NCBI RefSeq assembly: GCF_964059965.1
Contig: NZ_OZ060923.1
Location: 930,001-994,000, forward strand
Direction of reading: 5' to 3'
Length of the DNA stretch: 64,000 nucleotides
Source of the DNA: Fukatsuia anoeciicola
GTDB lineage: Bacteria; Pseudomonadota; Gammaproteobacteria; Enterobacterales; Enterobacteriaceae
Positions 18,925 through 28,442 of the stretch are shown here, piece by piece (position 1 is the stretch's first letter; each line of letters begins with the position of its first letter). Both the position numbers and the translations under genes were made by a program. The notes below the pieces were generated by a model. It did not search any database. It worked only from the letters and a program-made list of their open reading frames with translations, and was not told where the DNA came from.

Positions 18925-19728
18925 TCAAGGTTTTTCAATTCCTTCACCAACTTCATAACGCTTAAAATTAATAACATTAGCATTGCCTAATATCTGACCC
19001 ATTGTTTTATTAGCATCTGCGTAGAAAGCCTGACTAGTTAAAGAAATTCTATAAATAAATTTTTTCATACGCCCTTCAAGTATTTTTTTAGTAATCTCAG
19101 GAGGTTTTTTAAATTCTAGCACCTGACTTAATTGTAACTGATACTCAAGCTCAACATCTTCTTTAGAAACATTCTCAGGTGTTAAGTATCTGGGGTGACT
19201 TGCTACAATATGTATTGCAACCTGTTTAGCTAACTCTAAATCAGCGCCTTTTACTGCTACTATTGCGCCAATACGTGCGTTATGATGTAAATATTGACCT
19301 AAGACTGCATCTGTAAGTATAGCAATACGACGAATATAGATATTCTCACCTGTTTTGATAACTAAATCTACGCGTTGTTTTTCAAATTTAGTTTGCAAAA
19401 GAGTAATATCGGTTATTTTTTTAGTTATTACTTGGTTAATCACTTTTTCACCAAATGCTTTAAAACTCATATCCTTTGCAACAAAATCTGTTTCACAATT
19501 TAGCTCAACTATAGCTGCAGTATTACCATCAACTTTAGTTAAAATAATACCCTCAGCAGCAACGCGATTTATTTTTTTTGCTGCTTTTACTTGACCAGAT
19601 TTGTGCATATTATTAATAGCTAAATTAATATCACCATTAGCTATAGTTAATGCTCTTTTACAATCCATCATGCCTACACCAGTAAGATTACGTAGTTCTT
19701 TTACCTGGGCTGCAGTAATATTAATCAT
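18925..19728 (-). CDS. tsf: Elongation factor Ts
   Basis: EF-Ts is the nucleotide exchange factor for EF-Tu. The N-terminal UBA-like domain (VKELRNLTGVGMMDCKRAL) and the core are present, including the key TDFVAKD motif (Asp and Phe residues that wedge into EF-Tu) near residue 80. The product is 267 residues against 283 in E. coli. It stops right after the conserved EVGEGIEK block, so the last helix of E. coli EF-Ts (about 16 residues) is missing. It follows rpsB after about 120 bases. Confidence 0.97.
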   Translation of the reverse strand: MINITAAQVKELRNLTGVGMMDCKRALTIANGDINLAINNMHKSGQVKAAKKINRVAAEGIILTKVDGNTAAIVELNCETDFVAKDMSFKAFGEKVINQVITKKITDITLLQTKFEKQRVDLVIKTGENIYIRRIAILTDAVLGQYLHHNARIGAIVAVKGADLELAKQVAIHIVASHPRYLTPENVSKEDVELEYQLQLSQVLEFKKPPEITKKILEGRMKKFIYRISLTSQAFYADANKTMGQILGNANVINFKRYEVGEGIEKP

Positions 19729-19851
19729 TTAATTTTTCCTTATTTACCCTATTAGGAAAAAATTAATTATAGAATAATTCTTATAAATAATTTTTTAATA
19801 GACTTCTTGTAAAATAATAGTTTATTATATGAAATAAAGGTACTTATATTC

Positions 19852-20577
19852 TTAGTATTCTACTGTAAAATTTTCTTCTATTTGTACTACTGGATCTTTA
19901 GAGTAACCTTTCTCTACAGCTTTTACAGCAGCTTCTAAATATAATTTTATGGCACGAATGGCATCATCATTACCTGGAACAATAAAATCAATACCATCTG
20001 GATTAGAGTTAGTGTCAACGACTGCAAGTACTGGAATACCTAGATTATTTGCTTCTTTAATTGCAATATGTTCATGGTTAGCATCAATAACAAATAGGGC
20101 ATCAGGTAAACCACTCATATTTTTAATGCCACCTAAGCTATTCTCTAATTTATCCAGTTCACGCTTGCGCATTAGTACTTCTTTCTTAGTTAACTTATCA
20201 AAAGTACCATCTTGAGATTGAATTTCTAAATCTTTTAAACGATTAATAGATTGACGAACTGTTCTCCAGTTAGTTAACATTCCACCTAGCCAACGATGAT
20301 TAACAAAAAATTGTTCACAGTCAATAGCTGTTTTTTTTATTGCTTCACTTGCGGCGCGCTTAGTACCAATAAATAAAATCTTACCTTTACGAGAAGCAAT
20401 TTTTTTTAATTCAGCTAAAGCATTATTGAATAGGGGAACTGTTTTTTCCAAGTTAATAATATGAATTTTATTACGGGCACCAAAAATAAAAGGCTTCATT
20501 TTAGGATTCCAGTAACGAGTTTGGTGTCCGAAATGAACACCTGCTTTAAGTAGATCACGCATGGAAACAGTTGTCAT
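19852..20577 (-). CDS. rpsB: 30S ribosomal protein S2
   Basis: S2 is a late-assembling protein of the small subunit. The 241-residue product equals E. coli in length and starts MTTVSMRDLLKAGVHFGHQTRYWNP-like. The FIFGARNKIHIINLEKT block, HRWLGGMLTN and DTNSNPDGIDFIVPGNDDA are all retained. It heads the long cluster and is preceded by a structured leader (20590-20682) that in E. coli mediates S2 autoregulation of rpsB-tsf. An AGAGG ribosome site lies about 8 bases before the ATG. Confidence 0.98.
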   Translation of the reverse strand: MTTVSMRDLLKAGVHFGHQTRYWNPKMKPFIFGARNKIHIINLEKTVPLFNNALAELKKIASRKGKILFIGTKRAASEAIKKTAIDCEQFFVNHRWLGGMLTNWRTVRQSINRLKDLEIQSQDGTFDKLTKKEVLMRKRELDKLENSLGGIKNMSGLPDALFVIDANHEHIAIKEANNLGIPVLAVVDTNSNPDGIDFIVPGNDDAIRAIKLYLEAAVKAVEKGYSKDPVVQIEENFTVEY

Positions 20578-20589
20578 AATTAGAGCCTC

Positions 20590-20682
20590 TATAATTTAAA
20601 TTGGGGTTATTCCTCCATAAATCTCATAACACCGACCCCCTAAATAAAAACCAGGAGCACCCCGGAGTACGTATCGATTTAT
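20590..20682 (-). ncRNA. rpsB leader RNA (t44/tff type)
   Basis: Directly upstream of rpsB lies a GC-rich island inside an otherwise extremely AT-rich spacer. On the minus strand it contains CCGGGGTGCTCCTGG (20651-20665), which forms a short hairpin. A GGGGT (minus strand of 20635-20639) can pair with ACCCC (minus strand of 20603-20607) around a segment carrying GTCGGTGTTATGAG and GGAGG. This is the position of the enterobacterial t44/tff leader, the S2 autoregulatory element. The identification rests on position, composition and remembered family features; I could not align it to the family model. Confidence 0.7.
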
Positions 20683-20688
20683 GTGTGT

Positions 20689-20717
20689 TATTTATGCATA
20701 TAAGTATGGTTTATCAA
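20689..20717 (-). promoter_or_regulatory. Sigma-70 promoter of rpsB
   Basis: On the minus strand TTGATA (20712-20717) and TAAATA (20689-20694) are separated by exactly 17 bases. Transcription would begin near 20682, just before the conserved leader. Both boxes match the consensus at five of six positions. Confidence 0.6.
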
Positions 20718-21763
20718 TATAAACTTTCTATATATGATTTAAATCAAACACAATAGATTTTTTAAAAACTTACTGTCTATTTATTTATAAATATGTGTTG
20801 TTTGTTTATAAATAAATACTTCAAATTTTGAATTACATAATATCTAAAATCTTTATATATGGATAAACATTAATACGTTAGACTTTTAGCTTAAAATAAT
20901 AAATCATAGCTTTACAAGAAATTCAATAAAAATGGCAATTTATTAAATTATAGCAGAGTAGATTATTAATATATTTTATACTATAAAGTGCACTATACAT
21001 CAATCTTTGTTACGCTTATCCATGCACTACTTTTATTTTTGATTATTAAATAATATTACATAATCATGAATAAACTTTTTATTACTCATATGCTTGATAT
21101 ATCTCTAATCAAATATAGGTATTAAATTAATTACTTTATACAAAATTATAACAATTAGATGCAATTTTTTTGCAATATATACAATAATGTTTAATTTATT
21201 TTATCTATTATATAATAGTGATAGTATTGTAAAATACATCTTTTAGGATACTTTAGTTATTAAGTCTTAGGCTATTTAGGTATAGAAAATATTGTTACAT
21301 CGTAATTAAAAGCATCATAATTAATAGCATTTCTTAGCAATGCCTAACAAATTAGTGTGTATTCTAGTTACTAAAACGTGAATCATAGAGTTTATACTAA
21401 ATTTTATAGCAAAATTTAGTATACCTTAATATATAATAGATACTTTCAATAATTCTGCCAGATGTTAAGTATTCTGTATTAATAAGTATTAGAATAGTTC
21501 TTTATACTAAGCAAGAACATTATTATATCTATTTTGTAATAATTTTATTAGATACTAAGTGATGTTATTTTATTTAACTTACTCTTTAGATTGCTATTTC
21601 TTATACTAAAGTGTATTGTTGTTTATATGTAGATTAGAGTTTATTTTTCTTTAATAGCTAATGCATGTTAATAAAATATAAATAGATAGCAATTTTGCTA
21701 TTGTGCAAAAATAAATTATTTATATATTAGAGGTAAATAGTATATAGATTATTATAAATTTAT
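20718..21763. other. Spacer rpsB-pfkA, about 1 kb
   Basis: No gene can be supported. It is the 3' side of pfkA and the 5' side of rpsB. In E. coli map lies divergently at this spot, but here map has moved to 30-31 kb. A 13-bp stem-loop (21393-21423) is the only notable structure. Confidence 0.75.
21393..21423. repeat. 13-bp stem-loop downstream of pfkA
   Basis: TATACTAAATTTT (21393-21405) and its exact complement (21411-21423) flank a 5-base loop. It sits about 340 bases past the pfkA stop, rather far for the pfkA terminator. Confidence 0.65.
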
Positions 21764-22744
21764 CTAAAATAGTTTTTTTGCTATTTCTAACCAGTCTTTT
21801 TTAAACTTACTTTTTTTATTTTCAAGTGCAATACAGGTAGAAATTAATTTATTTACTATTTTATCGTTTTGCACTCCTACGCAGTGTGCGCCTGATAGCT
21901 TCCAGCCTTTAATTAAGCACTCAACCGCGTAGGCCCCCATACGTGAAGCTAAAATCCTATCATAAGCCACTGGTGAACCACCACGTTGAATATGACCTAG
22001 CACTGTTGCTCTAGTTTCCCTTTGAGTTTTTTCTTCAATATATTTAGCTAATTCATTAATATCATAAATGTGTTCAGTAATAGCAACAATAGCATGCTTT
22101 TTACCTTTCTTAATCCCAGCTTTAATAGCATTTAATAGTTCTTCTTGTTGAAATGTTTCTTCTGGTATAATAATAAATTCACAACCTCCAGCAATAGCCG
22201 CTGCTAGCGTTAAATCACCACATTGCCGCCCCATTACTTCAACTAGTGAAATACGTTGATGAGAAGAAGAAGTATCGCGTAAATGATCAATAGCTTTAAT
22301 TACTGTTTCTAATGCAGTGAAAAAACCTATTGTGTAATCAGTACCTGCTACATCATTATCAATAGTACCTGGTAAGCCAATGCAAGGAATTTGTCCTTCT
22401 TTTGTTAAATAATCAGCACCAACATAAGAACCATCGCCCCCAATCACTACTAAACCATCAATATTGCGTTTTTTTAGATTATTAATAGCGCATAATCGTT
22501 TTTCTAGTTTAGCAAATTCAGGAAAACGTGCCGAACCAAGAAACGTACCACCACGATTAATGATATCAGAAACACTACAGTGATCTAATTGTAACATATG
22601 ATTTTTATACAAACCAAGATAGCCATCATAAATTCCCCAAACCTCCAGACCTTCAGATAAAGCAGAGCGTACCACACCACGTATAGCAGCATTCATCCCT
22701 GGTGCGTCACCGCCACTTGTTAATACAGCAATTTTTTCAACCAT
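21764..22744 (-). CDS. pfkA: 6-phosphofructokinase I
   Basis: PfkA phosphorylates fructose 6-phosphate with ATP at the control step of glycolysis. The 326-residue protein (E. coli 320) has the ATP-binding LTSGGDAPGMNAAIRG start, GGTFLGSAR, the GGDGS loop, the catalytic PGTIDNDV motif and VEVMGRQCGDL for substrate binding. The LGHIQRGGSP motif is complete. It stands alone, with large spacers on both sides. A sugar-using symbiont is implied. Confidence 0.97.
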   Translation of the reverse strand: MVEKIAVLTSGGDAPGMNAAIRGVVRSALSEGLEVWGIYDGYLGLYKNHMLQLDHCSVSDIINRGGTFLGSARFPEFAKLEKRLCAINNLKKRNIDGLVVIGGDGSYVGADYLTKEGQIPCIGLPGTIDNDVAGTDYTIGFFTALETVIKAIDHLRDTSSSHQRISLVEVMGRQCGDLTLAAAIAGGCEFIIIPEETFQQEELLNAIKAGIKKGKKHAIVAITEHIYDINELAKYIEEKTQRETRATVLGHIQRGGSPVAYDRILASRMGAYAVECLIKGWKLSGAHCVGVQNDKIVNKLISTCIALENKKSKFKKDWLEIAKKLF

Positions 22745-23723
22745 AATAACCTCTGAAGCTATAAATATCTTATTATTGATTAGGCTCCTTAAAAAACTTA
22801 TCAGGTAACTGTAATTCTGTGTTATTTTCCACTTATAATTCTTATATTTGAATATAATTTGCAGTTACTACATATAAGAGCCTTTATTATCTATAATAAA
22901 TATAAATTTTTATAATTAATTATAACTTTATAAGAGGCTTAATAATTATTAAGCTATAACAATCTGATTTGTATTGTTATCTATAATGCTAAAAACTTTA
23001 TTTATTATATTTTAATTCATCAATTTATGTGTATATCGATTATTAATAAAATAAGTTTATATTTACTACTAATTACTTTTATTTGCTATAAAATAGCGAT
23101 AACTAGTCTAACTAGATAAAATATAAAATAAATAGTATGCACTTAACTATCTAGCAAGATAAGTATTTACTACCTTGCTAACTAGGTAAATAAATGTATT
23201 TTACAGGGTTTGTTTATTAGAGTAATTTAGAAATATATGTAAAATCTAACGTGAAATGATGGGTGTATTTGGTAGTAATAATTATATCTATTATATTTTA
23301 CTTAGAGCATAATTAACCATGTTATCTAGAAAATATAACTTACTATAATAGTAATTTGTTACTATAGATATACTGTATCTTCTAATTTTATAAATATTCT
23401 ACCAATTCTATTGGTCTCAAAATAGAATATTAATATAACTTAGCAAAAGAATAATATTTTTCTAATATTTATTAGATCTTAGAGCACTATAAAAGTAATT
23501 ATTTTAAATATTATAACGTTAAGTATTTAACTATTATTAAAAATATTTACTGTATTTTTGTGTTTAACTTTGATTATCTTTTGTATTTATGAGGAACTAC
23601 ATCTACTAAGACTAATTTACTAACTTATTTATATTTAGAGCTAGTATAAAAATATAATTTTAAAATAAATACTAAATAGATTTTTAGAGTAAAAAGATAT
23701 TAGTCAATATTTATTTATTATAG
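22745..23723. other. Spacer between pfkA and tRNA-Leu, about 1 kb
   Basis: Strongly AT-rich with no supported gene. A decayed hairpin (TAGCAAG near 23151 against CTTGCTA near 23175) is visible but imperfect. Some of this must hold the pfkA promoter, which I could not place with confidence. Confidence 0.7.
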
Positions 23724-23809
23724 TGGTGCCGAAGGCCGGAATTGAACCGGCACACCTAAATAGTGGTTGATTTTGAGTCAACTGCGTCTACCAATTTCGC
23801 CACTTCGGC
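23724..23809 (-). tRNA. leuX: tRNA-Leu(CAA)
   Basis: An 86-base cloverleaf with encoded CCA. The acceptor stem is GCCGAAG/CTTCGGC, the D-loop has GGTAGACGC, the anticodon stem is GTTGA/TCAAC with loop CTCAAAA (anticodon CAA, reads UUG), a long variable arm marks it as class II, and the T-arm is GCCGGTTCAATTCCGGC. It closely resembles E. coli leuX, which also lies near the lptFG-pepA region, so synteny supports the call. It begins about 75 bases after lptG on the same strand. Confidence 0.97.
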
Positions 23810-23884
23810 ATTAAAGTTACCCGTAGAATATGGAAAATATTATACTCTCTATTACTATGTATACAACTGTTATTTCGTTTACTT

Positions 23885-24958
23885 TTATCTAGAATGTCTT
23901 AATAAAAAATACAAGCTAACAAATAGAAAAAAGATACTTGGGAATAACGCACTTATAATCGGTGAAATCTTATATACTAGACTAAGTGATCCAATAATTT
24001 GATTTATTATATAAAAAATAAAACCAACAAAAATTCCTATTATTATTTTACCTCCCATAGGTGTATCCCGTAAGGGGCCAAAAATAAATGAAAGTGCTAG
24101 TAACATCATAACTGTAACTAAAATAGGAGAAAATATTTTGCTCCACATGTTTAATTGGTAACGATTTGATTCTTGTTGATTTTGTTTTAAATATTTTATA
24201 TAATAATATAATTTACTAATAGAAAGAGAATTTAGATCCATCTTTATAATATCTAATTTATCTGGTACGATATTTGTTTCCCATTGTCCAGTTAAAGTTT
24301 GTGATTCACTAATTTGTTTTGTGTCCCTTAAATCAGATTCATTAACTTGAAAAAGTTGCCAAAGATTGTCTTGAAATATTGCCATAGCAGCATAACGTAC
24401 AGATAATAAATGATCTTGCTGATCAAAGTGGTAAATATTTACTCCACTTAATGTGTTATTATTTAATACTTGATTAATATGGATAAAATCTGTACCATCT
24501 TTTATCCATAAGCTTGATTGGGTAGTAAGTAAAGTATTCCCAAATATTTTTTCTGTACGATAACTACGAGCAATTTGATCACCTTGTGGGGCGATCCATT
24601 CACCTATTGCCATCATTAATAATATTAATGGAATTGTAGTCTTCATTACTGCTACTGCTATTTGTATGCGAGTAAAACCTAAAGCTTGTATCGCTACTAA
24701 CTCATTACATAACACTAAATTACCTAACCCTAATAAAGCACCAAGTAGTACTGCCATAGGAAAAAATATTTCAATATCTTTAGATATACCAAGCAAAGTG
24801 TAAATACCAGCATTTATCACTGAATATTCACCTTGTCCTACTTTACGTAGTTGCTCAATAAATTTAATAATACTAGACAAAGAAGTAAGTACAAATAGTG
24901 TCGTCAAAATAGTATACAAAATAGTGCGACCAATATAACGATCTAAAACACCAAACAT
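23885..24958 (-). CDS. lptG: LPS export permease LptG
   Basis: LptG is one of the two membrane subunits of the LptB2FG transporter that extracts LPS from the inner membrane. The 357-residue product (E. coli 360) has six membrane helices in two sets of three, flanking a periplasmic beta-jellyroll domain (about residues 135-260). It starts MFGVLDRYIGRTILYT, as in E. coli. The C-terminal RDTPMGGKIIIGIFVGF segment is the family hallmark. Its ATG overlaps the lptF stop (TGATG), suggesting translational coupling. Confidence 0.96.
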   Translation of the reverse strand: MFGVLDRYIGRTILYTILTTLFVLTSLSSIIKFIEQLRKVGQGEYSVINAGIYTLLGISKDIEIFFPMAVLLGALLGLGNLVLCNELVAIQALGFTRIQIAVAVMKTTIPLILLMMAIGEWIAPQGDQIARSYRTEKIFGNTLLTTQSSLWIKDGTDFIHINQVLNNNTLSGVNIYHFDQQDHLLSVRYAAMAIFQDNLWQLFQVNESDLRDTKQISESQTLTGQWETNIVPDKLDIIKMDLNSLSISKLYYYIKYLKQNQQESNRYQLNMWSKIFSPILVTVMMLLALSFIFGPLRDTPMGGKIIIGIFVGFIFYIINQIIGSLSLVYKISPIISALFPSIFFLFVSLYFLLRHSR

Positions 24959-26064
24959 CAGGCAATACCTCTTAAATTACTACGAAAATAAGCACGTAAT
25001 TTACATATTACTAAGCTATCCCACATGTTAAGTATTATTGCCAATGCTAAATAAATACCATTAATCATCCACAACCAAAGTAATGGATCTAATTTACCTC
25101 TACTCGCATTAGAGTGCAGTGAGCTCTGAAATAAAAAGAAAACCAAATATAACAATATAGCCGGTAATACACTCAATACCCTACCTTGACGTGAATTAAC
25201 TACACTTAATGGCACAACCAGTAGTGCCATAATTATTACGGCGATAATTAAAGTTAAGCGCCAATGAAACTCAGCGCGTGCAGCTGGATAATTAGAGTAC
25301 CATAAACTGCTTGTTGACATTTGCTCAGATGAACTACTACTTGGTATAATTGACTGATAGCCAATGGTTACTTGATAATCTTCAAAATCTGTAATTCGAA
25401 AATTACGTAGTAAAGCAGTTCCTTCGTAGCGTGTTCCTTTATCTAAAGTTATTAGTTGAGAACCATCTATACATTCTGACATATAACCACTCTTAGCTAC
25501 CATAATTGATGGTTGTTGATTACCATTTGGTTTTAATTGTGCTAAAAATACTCGATTAAATTTTTTACCATTTATATTTTTAACAAAGACCACTGTATTA
25601 CCATTTTTTGATGATTGGAATCTTCCTTCAAGTAAAGCAGTTAAATTTAAGTTAACTTGTGCGTTATTAAGAACTTTTTCTTGGTATTTCATAGACCAAG
25701 GGCCTAGCCAAAGTACATTAACTGCCGCTAGTGCAGCAGTTATTAATGCTAAACTTAATGCTGTTATAATGAGAGATTTTTTACCTAAACCACAGGCATA
25801 TATTGCAGTAATTTCACTCTTTGTATATATTTTATTATATGTCATTAGTAAACTAAGAAATAGACTTAATGGCAGAATTAATTGTGCCATTTCTGGTAGT
25901 CCTAATCCTAAAAAATAAAAAACTAGATTTATTGGTATGTCACCATTAACTACCGCCCTTAATATTACTACTAATTTTTGGCTAAAAAAAATTAGTAGTA
26001 GAATAAATAGAATTATAATTTGGTTTTTAGCTGTTTCTTTTGCTAAATACTTAATAATTATCAT
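24958..26064 (-). CDS. lptF: LPS export permease LptF
   Basis: LptF is the partner of LptG in LPS extraction. The 368-residue protein (E. coli 366) begins MIIIKYLAKETAKNQ and has six membrane helices around a periplasmic domain. The conserved LPLSLFLSLLMTYNKIY..SEITAIYACG segment, which contains the LptB coupling helix, is intact, and so is VPLSVVNSRQGRVLSVLPAILLYLVFF. It is divergent from pepA across a 274-base gap, the same arrangement as in E. coli. LptE is encoded at 61 kb; lptA-D are not in this window. Confidence 0.96.
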   Translation of the reverse strand: MIIIKYLAKETAKNQIIILFILLLIFFSQKLVVILRAVVNGDIPINLVFYFLGLGLPEMAQLILPLSLFLSLLMTYNKIYTKSEITAIYACGLGKKSLIITALSLALITAALAAVNVLWLGPWSMKYQEKVLNNAQVNLNLTALLEGRFQSSKNGNTVVFVKNINGKKFNRVFLAQLKPNGNQQPSIMVAKSGYMSECIDGSQLITLDKGTRYEGTALLRNFRITDFEDYQVTIGYQSIIPSSSSSEQMSTSSLWYSNYPAARAEFHWRLTLIIAVIIMALLVVPLSVVNSRQGRVLSVLPAILLYLVFFLFQSSLHSNASRGKLDPLLWLWMINGIYLALAIILNMWDSLVICKLRAYFRSNLRGIA

Positions 26065-26338
26065 ACTGATTATACCTATAAAAACTTATCTTTTTGCAGA
26101 AAGATATAATTTGTTCATTAATCTGATACTATTAATAATAGGGTGTTTTTAATCGCTAATAAACATAAAAACTAAAGTAGATAATACTGCACTACGTAGC
26201 AAAACAGCATATAGTACTTTGCTATGATATAGAAATACACTATTAGTAATCAAAGTAGTTTTTATTATCTACAAAATTTATATAAATTATTAATATGATA
26301 AAAATCTACCATAACCTTTAAAAGATTTAGGAGAGTAT

Positions 26339-27868
26339 ATGGATTTCAGTATAAAAAAATGTAATATGGAAGAAAAATATGATGTCTGTGTCATTGGTGT
26401 TTTTGAAACGTATCATTTATCTTTAAGTGCTAAAAAACTTAATAAAGCAAGCAATGGTTACATCAGTAATTTTTTAAATTACAAAGAACTTAAAGGTAAA
26501 GTGGGACAAACATTATTACTATATAATTTATTGCAACAAGATATCCCTAGAGTTTCTTTTAAACGTATTTTATTAATTAATTGCGGCAAAAAATCTGAAT
26601 TTAATAAAAATCAGTACAAGAAAGTAATACAAAAAACAATTCAAATTCTTAATGGAATGAACATAACAGAAGCACTCTATTGCTTAACTGAATTACCAGT
26701 TAAAGATTGTGATATTTATCAGAAGGTACGTCAAGCAGTAGAAACAATTCAGGAAATGCTTTATACTTTTACTCAGTTTAAAAGTAAAAAAGTAGAATTA
26801 TATCATTCATTAAAAAAAATAACATTTAATATTACTGAAAGCTTTGAATTAAATGATAGTAATCGCGCTCTTGTTCATGCTCTAGCTGTTTCTTTAGGTA
26901 TCAAAAAAGCAAAAGATTTAGCGAATATGCCACCAAACATCTGCAATGCAACCTATTTAGCTAAATGTGCTTATGAGTTAAATGAAATACATAATACTAT
27001 CACTACTGAGGTAGTTGATGAAAAAAAAATGAAAGAGTTAGGGATGAATGCTTATCTGGCAGTTGGACAAAGTTCACAAAATGAATCGCTTATGTCAGTT
27101 ATTAAATATAATGGGAATCCAGACCAAAATGTAAAACCTATTGTTTTAATAGGTAAAGGATTAACTTTTGATTCAGGTGGTATTTCTCTTAAGCCAGGAG
27201 AAAGCATGGATGAGATGAAGTATGATATGTGCGGGGCTGCAACTGTGTATGGTGTTATATGTGCACTATTAAAATTACAATTACGACTTAATGTAATTGG
27301 TATTCTAGCAGGTTGCGAAAATATGCTTGATGGAAATGCCTATCGTCCAGGTGATATATTAACTACTATGTCTGGTCAGACAGTAGAAATACTAAACACT
27401 GATGCTGAAGGTCGTATGGTACTTTGCGATGTTCTAACATATGTAGAACGCTTTAATCCAGAGTTAGTGATAGATATTGCTACTTTAACCGGAGCCTGCG
27501 TAATTGCTTTAGGTCATCATATTACAGGATTAATGTCTAATAATACACCATTAGCAGATAAATTAATCATTGCTTCTGAACAATCATGTGATCGTGTGTG
27601 GCGTTTGCCACTAAATAATGATTATTGCAAGCAACTTAACTCTAAATTTGCTGATATGGCAAACATTGGTGGTCGTCCAGCAGGCGCCATTACTGCTGGT
27701 TGTTTTTTATCGTATTTTGCTACTAAATATCATTGGGCACATTTAGATATTGCTGGTACAGCTTGGTATTCTGGTGAAAATAAAGGTGCTACTGGTCGTC
27801 CTGTAGCGTTATTGATACAGTTTTTACTAAATCAGGTAAATTTAAATACAGGATTAATTTGCAGCTAA
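26339..27868 (+). CDS. pepA: Cytosol (leucyl) aminopeptidase PepA
   Basis: PepA is a hexameric two-metal aminopeptidase; in E. coli it is also a DNA-binding accessory factor in Xer recombination and carAB control. The 509-residue product (E. coli 503) has the catalytic C-terminal domain with GKGLTFDSGGISLKPG, the NTDAEGRMVLCD motif at about residue 353, and DIATLTGACVIALGHH. The N-terminal domain is the divergent part (about 1-170), the section linked to DNA binding in E. coli. A nine-A run lies near 27021. A good AGGAGAG ribosome site precedes the ATG. Confidence 0.96.
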   Translation: MDFSIKKCNMEEKYDVCVIGVFETYHLSLSAKKLNKASNGYISNFLNYKELKGKVGQTLLLYNLLQQDIPRVSFKRILLINCGKKSEFNKNQYKKVIQKTIQILNGMNITEALYCLTELPVKDCDIYQKVRQAVETIQEMLYTFTQFKSKKVELYHSLKKITFNITESFELNDSNRALVHALAVSLGIKKAKDLANMPPNICNATYLAKCAYELNEIHNTITTEVVDEKKMKELGMNAYLAVGQSSQNESLMSVIKYNGNPDQNVKPIVLIGKGLTFDSGGISLKPGESMDEMKYDMCGAATVYGVICALLKLQLRLNVIGILAGCENMLDGNAYRPGDILTTMSGQTVEILNTDAEGRMVLCDVLTYVERFNPELVIDIATLTGACVIALGHHITGLMSNNTPLADKLIIASEQSCDRVWRLPLNNDYCKQLNSKFADMANIGGRPAGAITAGCFLSYFATKYHWAHLDIAGTAWYSGENKGATGRPVALLIQFLLNQVNLNTGLICS

Positions 27869-28442
27869 GAATTAAAAACTTATTTCAATAACTTACTATA
27901 ATAGTATTTACTATAGTTTAGTATAACAATAGTCTGTTATTAACTACTACTTTAAGTAATTCTTTAAATAGAATTTATTTCTACAAATAAATATAAGTGT
28001 AATATATTTATTATTAAAATTATATAAATTATTATGATATTAATAATTATTTTTATAAAAAATGTATATAAAAGTTTTTAATTTATAATTTTTATTAACA
28101 AATTGAAGCATGCTTCAATTATTAGATAAATAGAATCTTGATTTTTATGCTATAAATATTATTATTTTTAATTCTTATTAAAATAGATTGTTACTTAATT
28201 ATAACTACTATACTAAAAATATTATATAGATTAATAAGGATATATTAGTTATCTTATAATTTTTATAAAAGCTAAGAATTAGTACTAAGAAAGTATAAAA
28301 TAGGAATAAGTATATTTTATCAAAATAATAGGAGCATCTTTTAGTAAAATTATTATAAAATAAATTAAAGAACATTAATTAATATAGTACCCTTTTATGC
28401 TAAAAATAAGTTTAATTCTTTAAATTAGTTACATATTTTATA
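27869..28442. other. Spacer pepA-dapD
   Basis: The pepA and dapD 3' ends face each other. In E. coli pepA is followed by holC and valS, which are absent here. No gene is supported. It holds a 20-base perfect palindrome (28101-28120). Confidence 0.75.
28101..28120. repeat. 20-base loopless palindrome
   Basis: AATTGAAGCATGCTTCAATT reads identically on both strands with no central loop. It lies between two convergent genes, so it may be all that remains of a shared bidirectional terminator. Confidence 0.7.

Noticed and set aside
23104..23195. Hairpin-like repeats before tRNA-Leu
   Set aside because: The stem is only about 7 bp with mismatches and a long loop; too weak to claim.
23763..24002. 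Plus-strand frame across tRNA-Leu and the end of lptG
   Set aside because: It is antisense to a tRNA and a conserved CDS.
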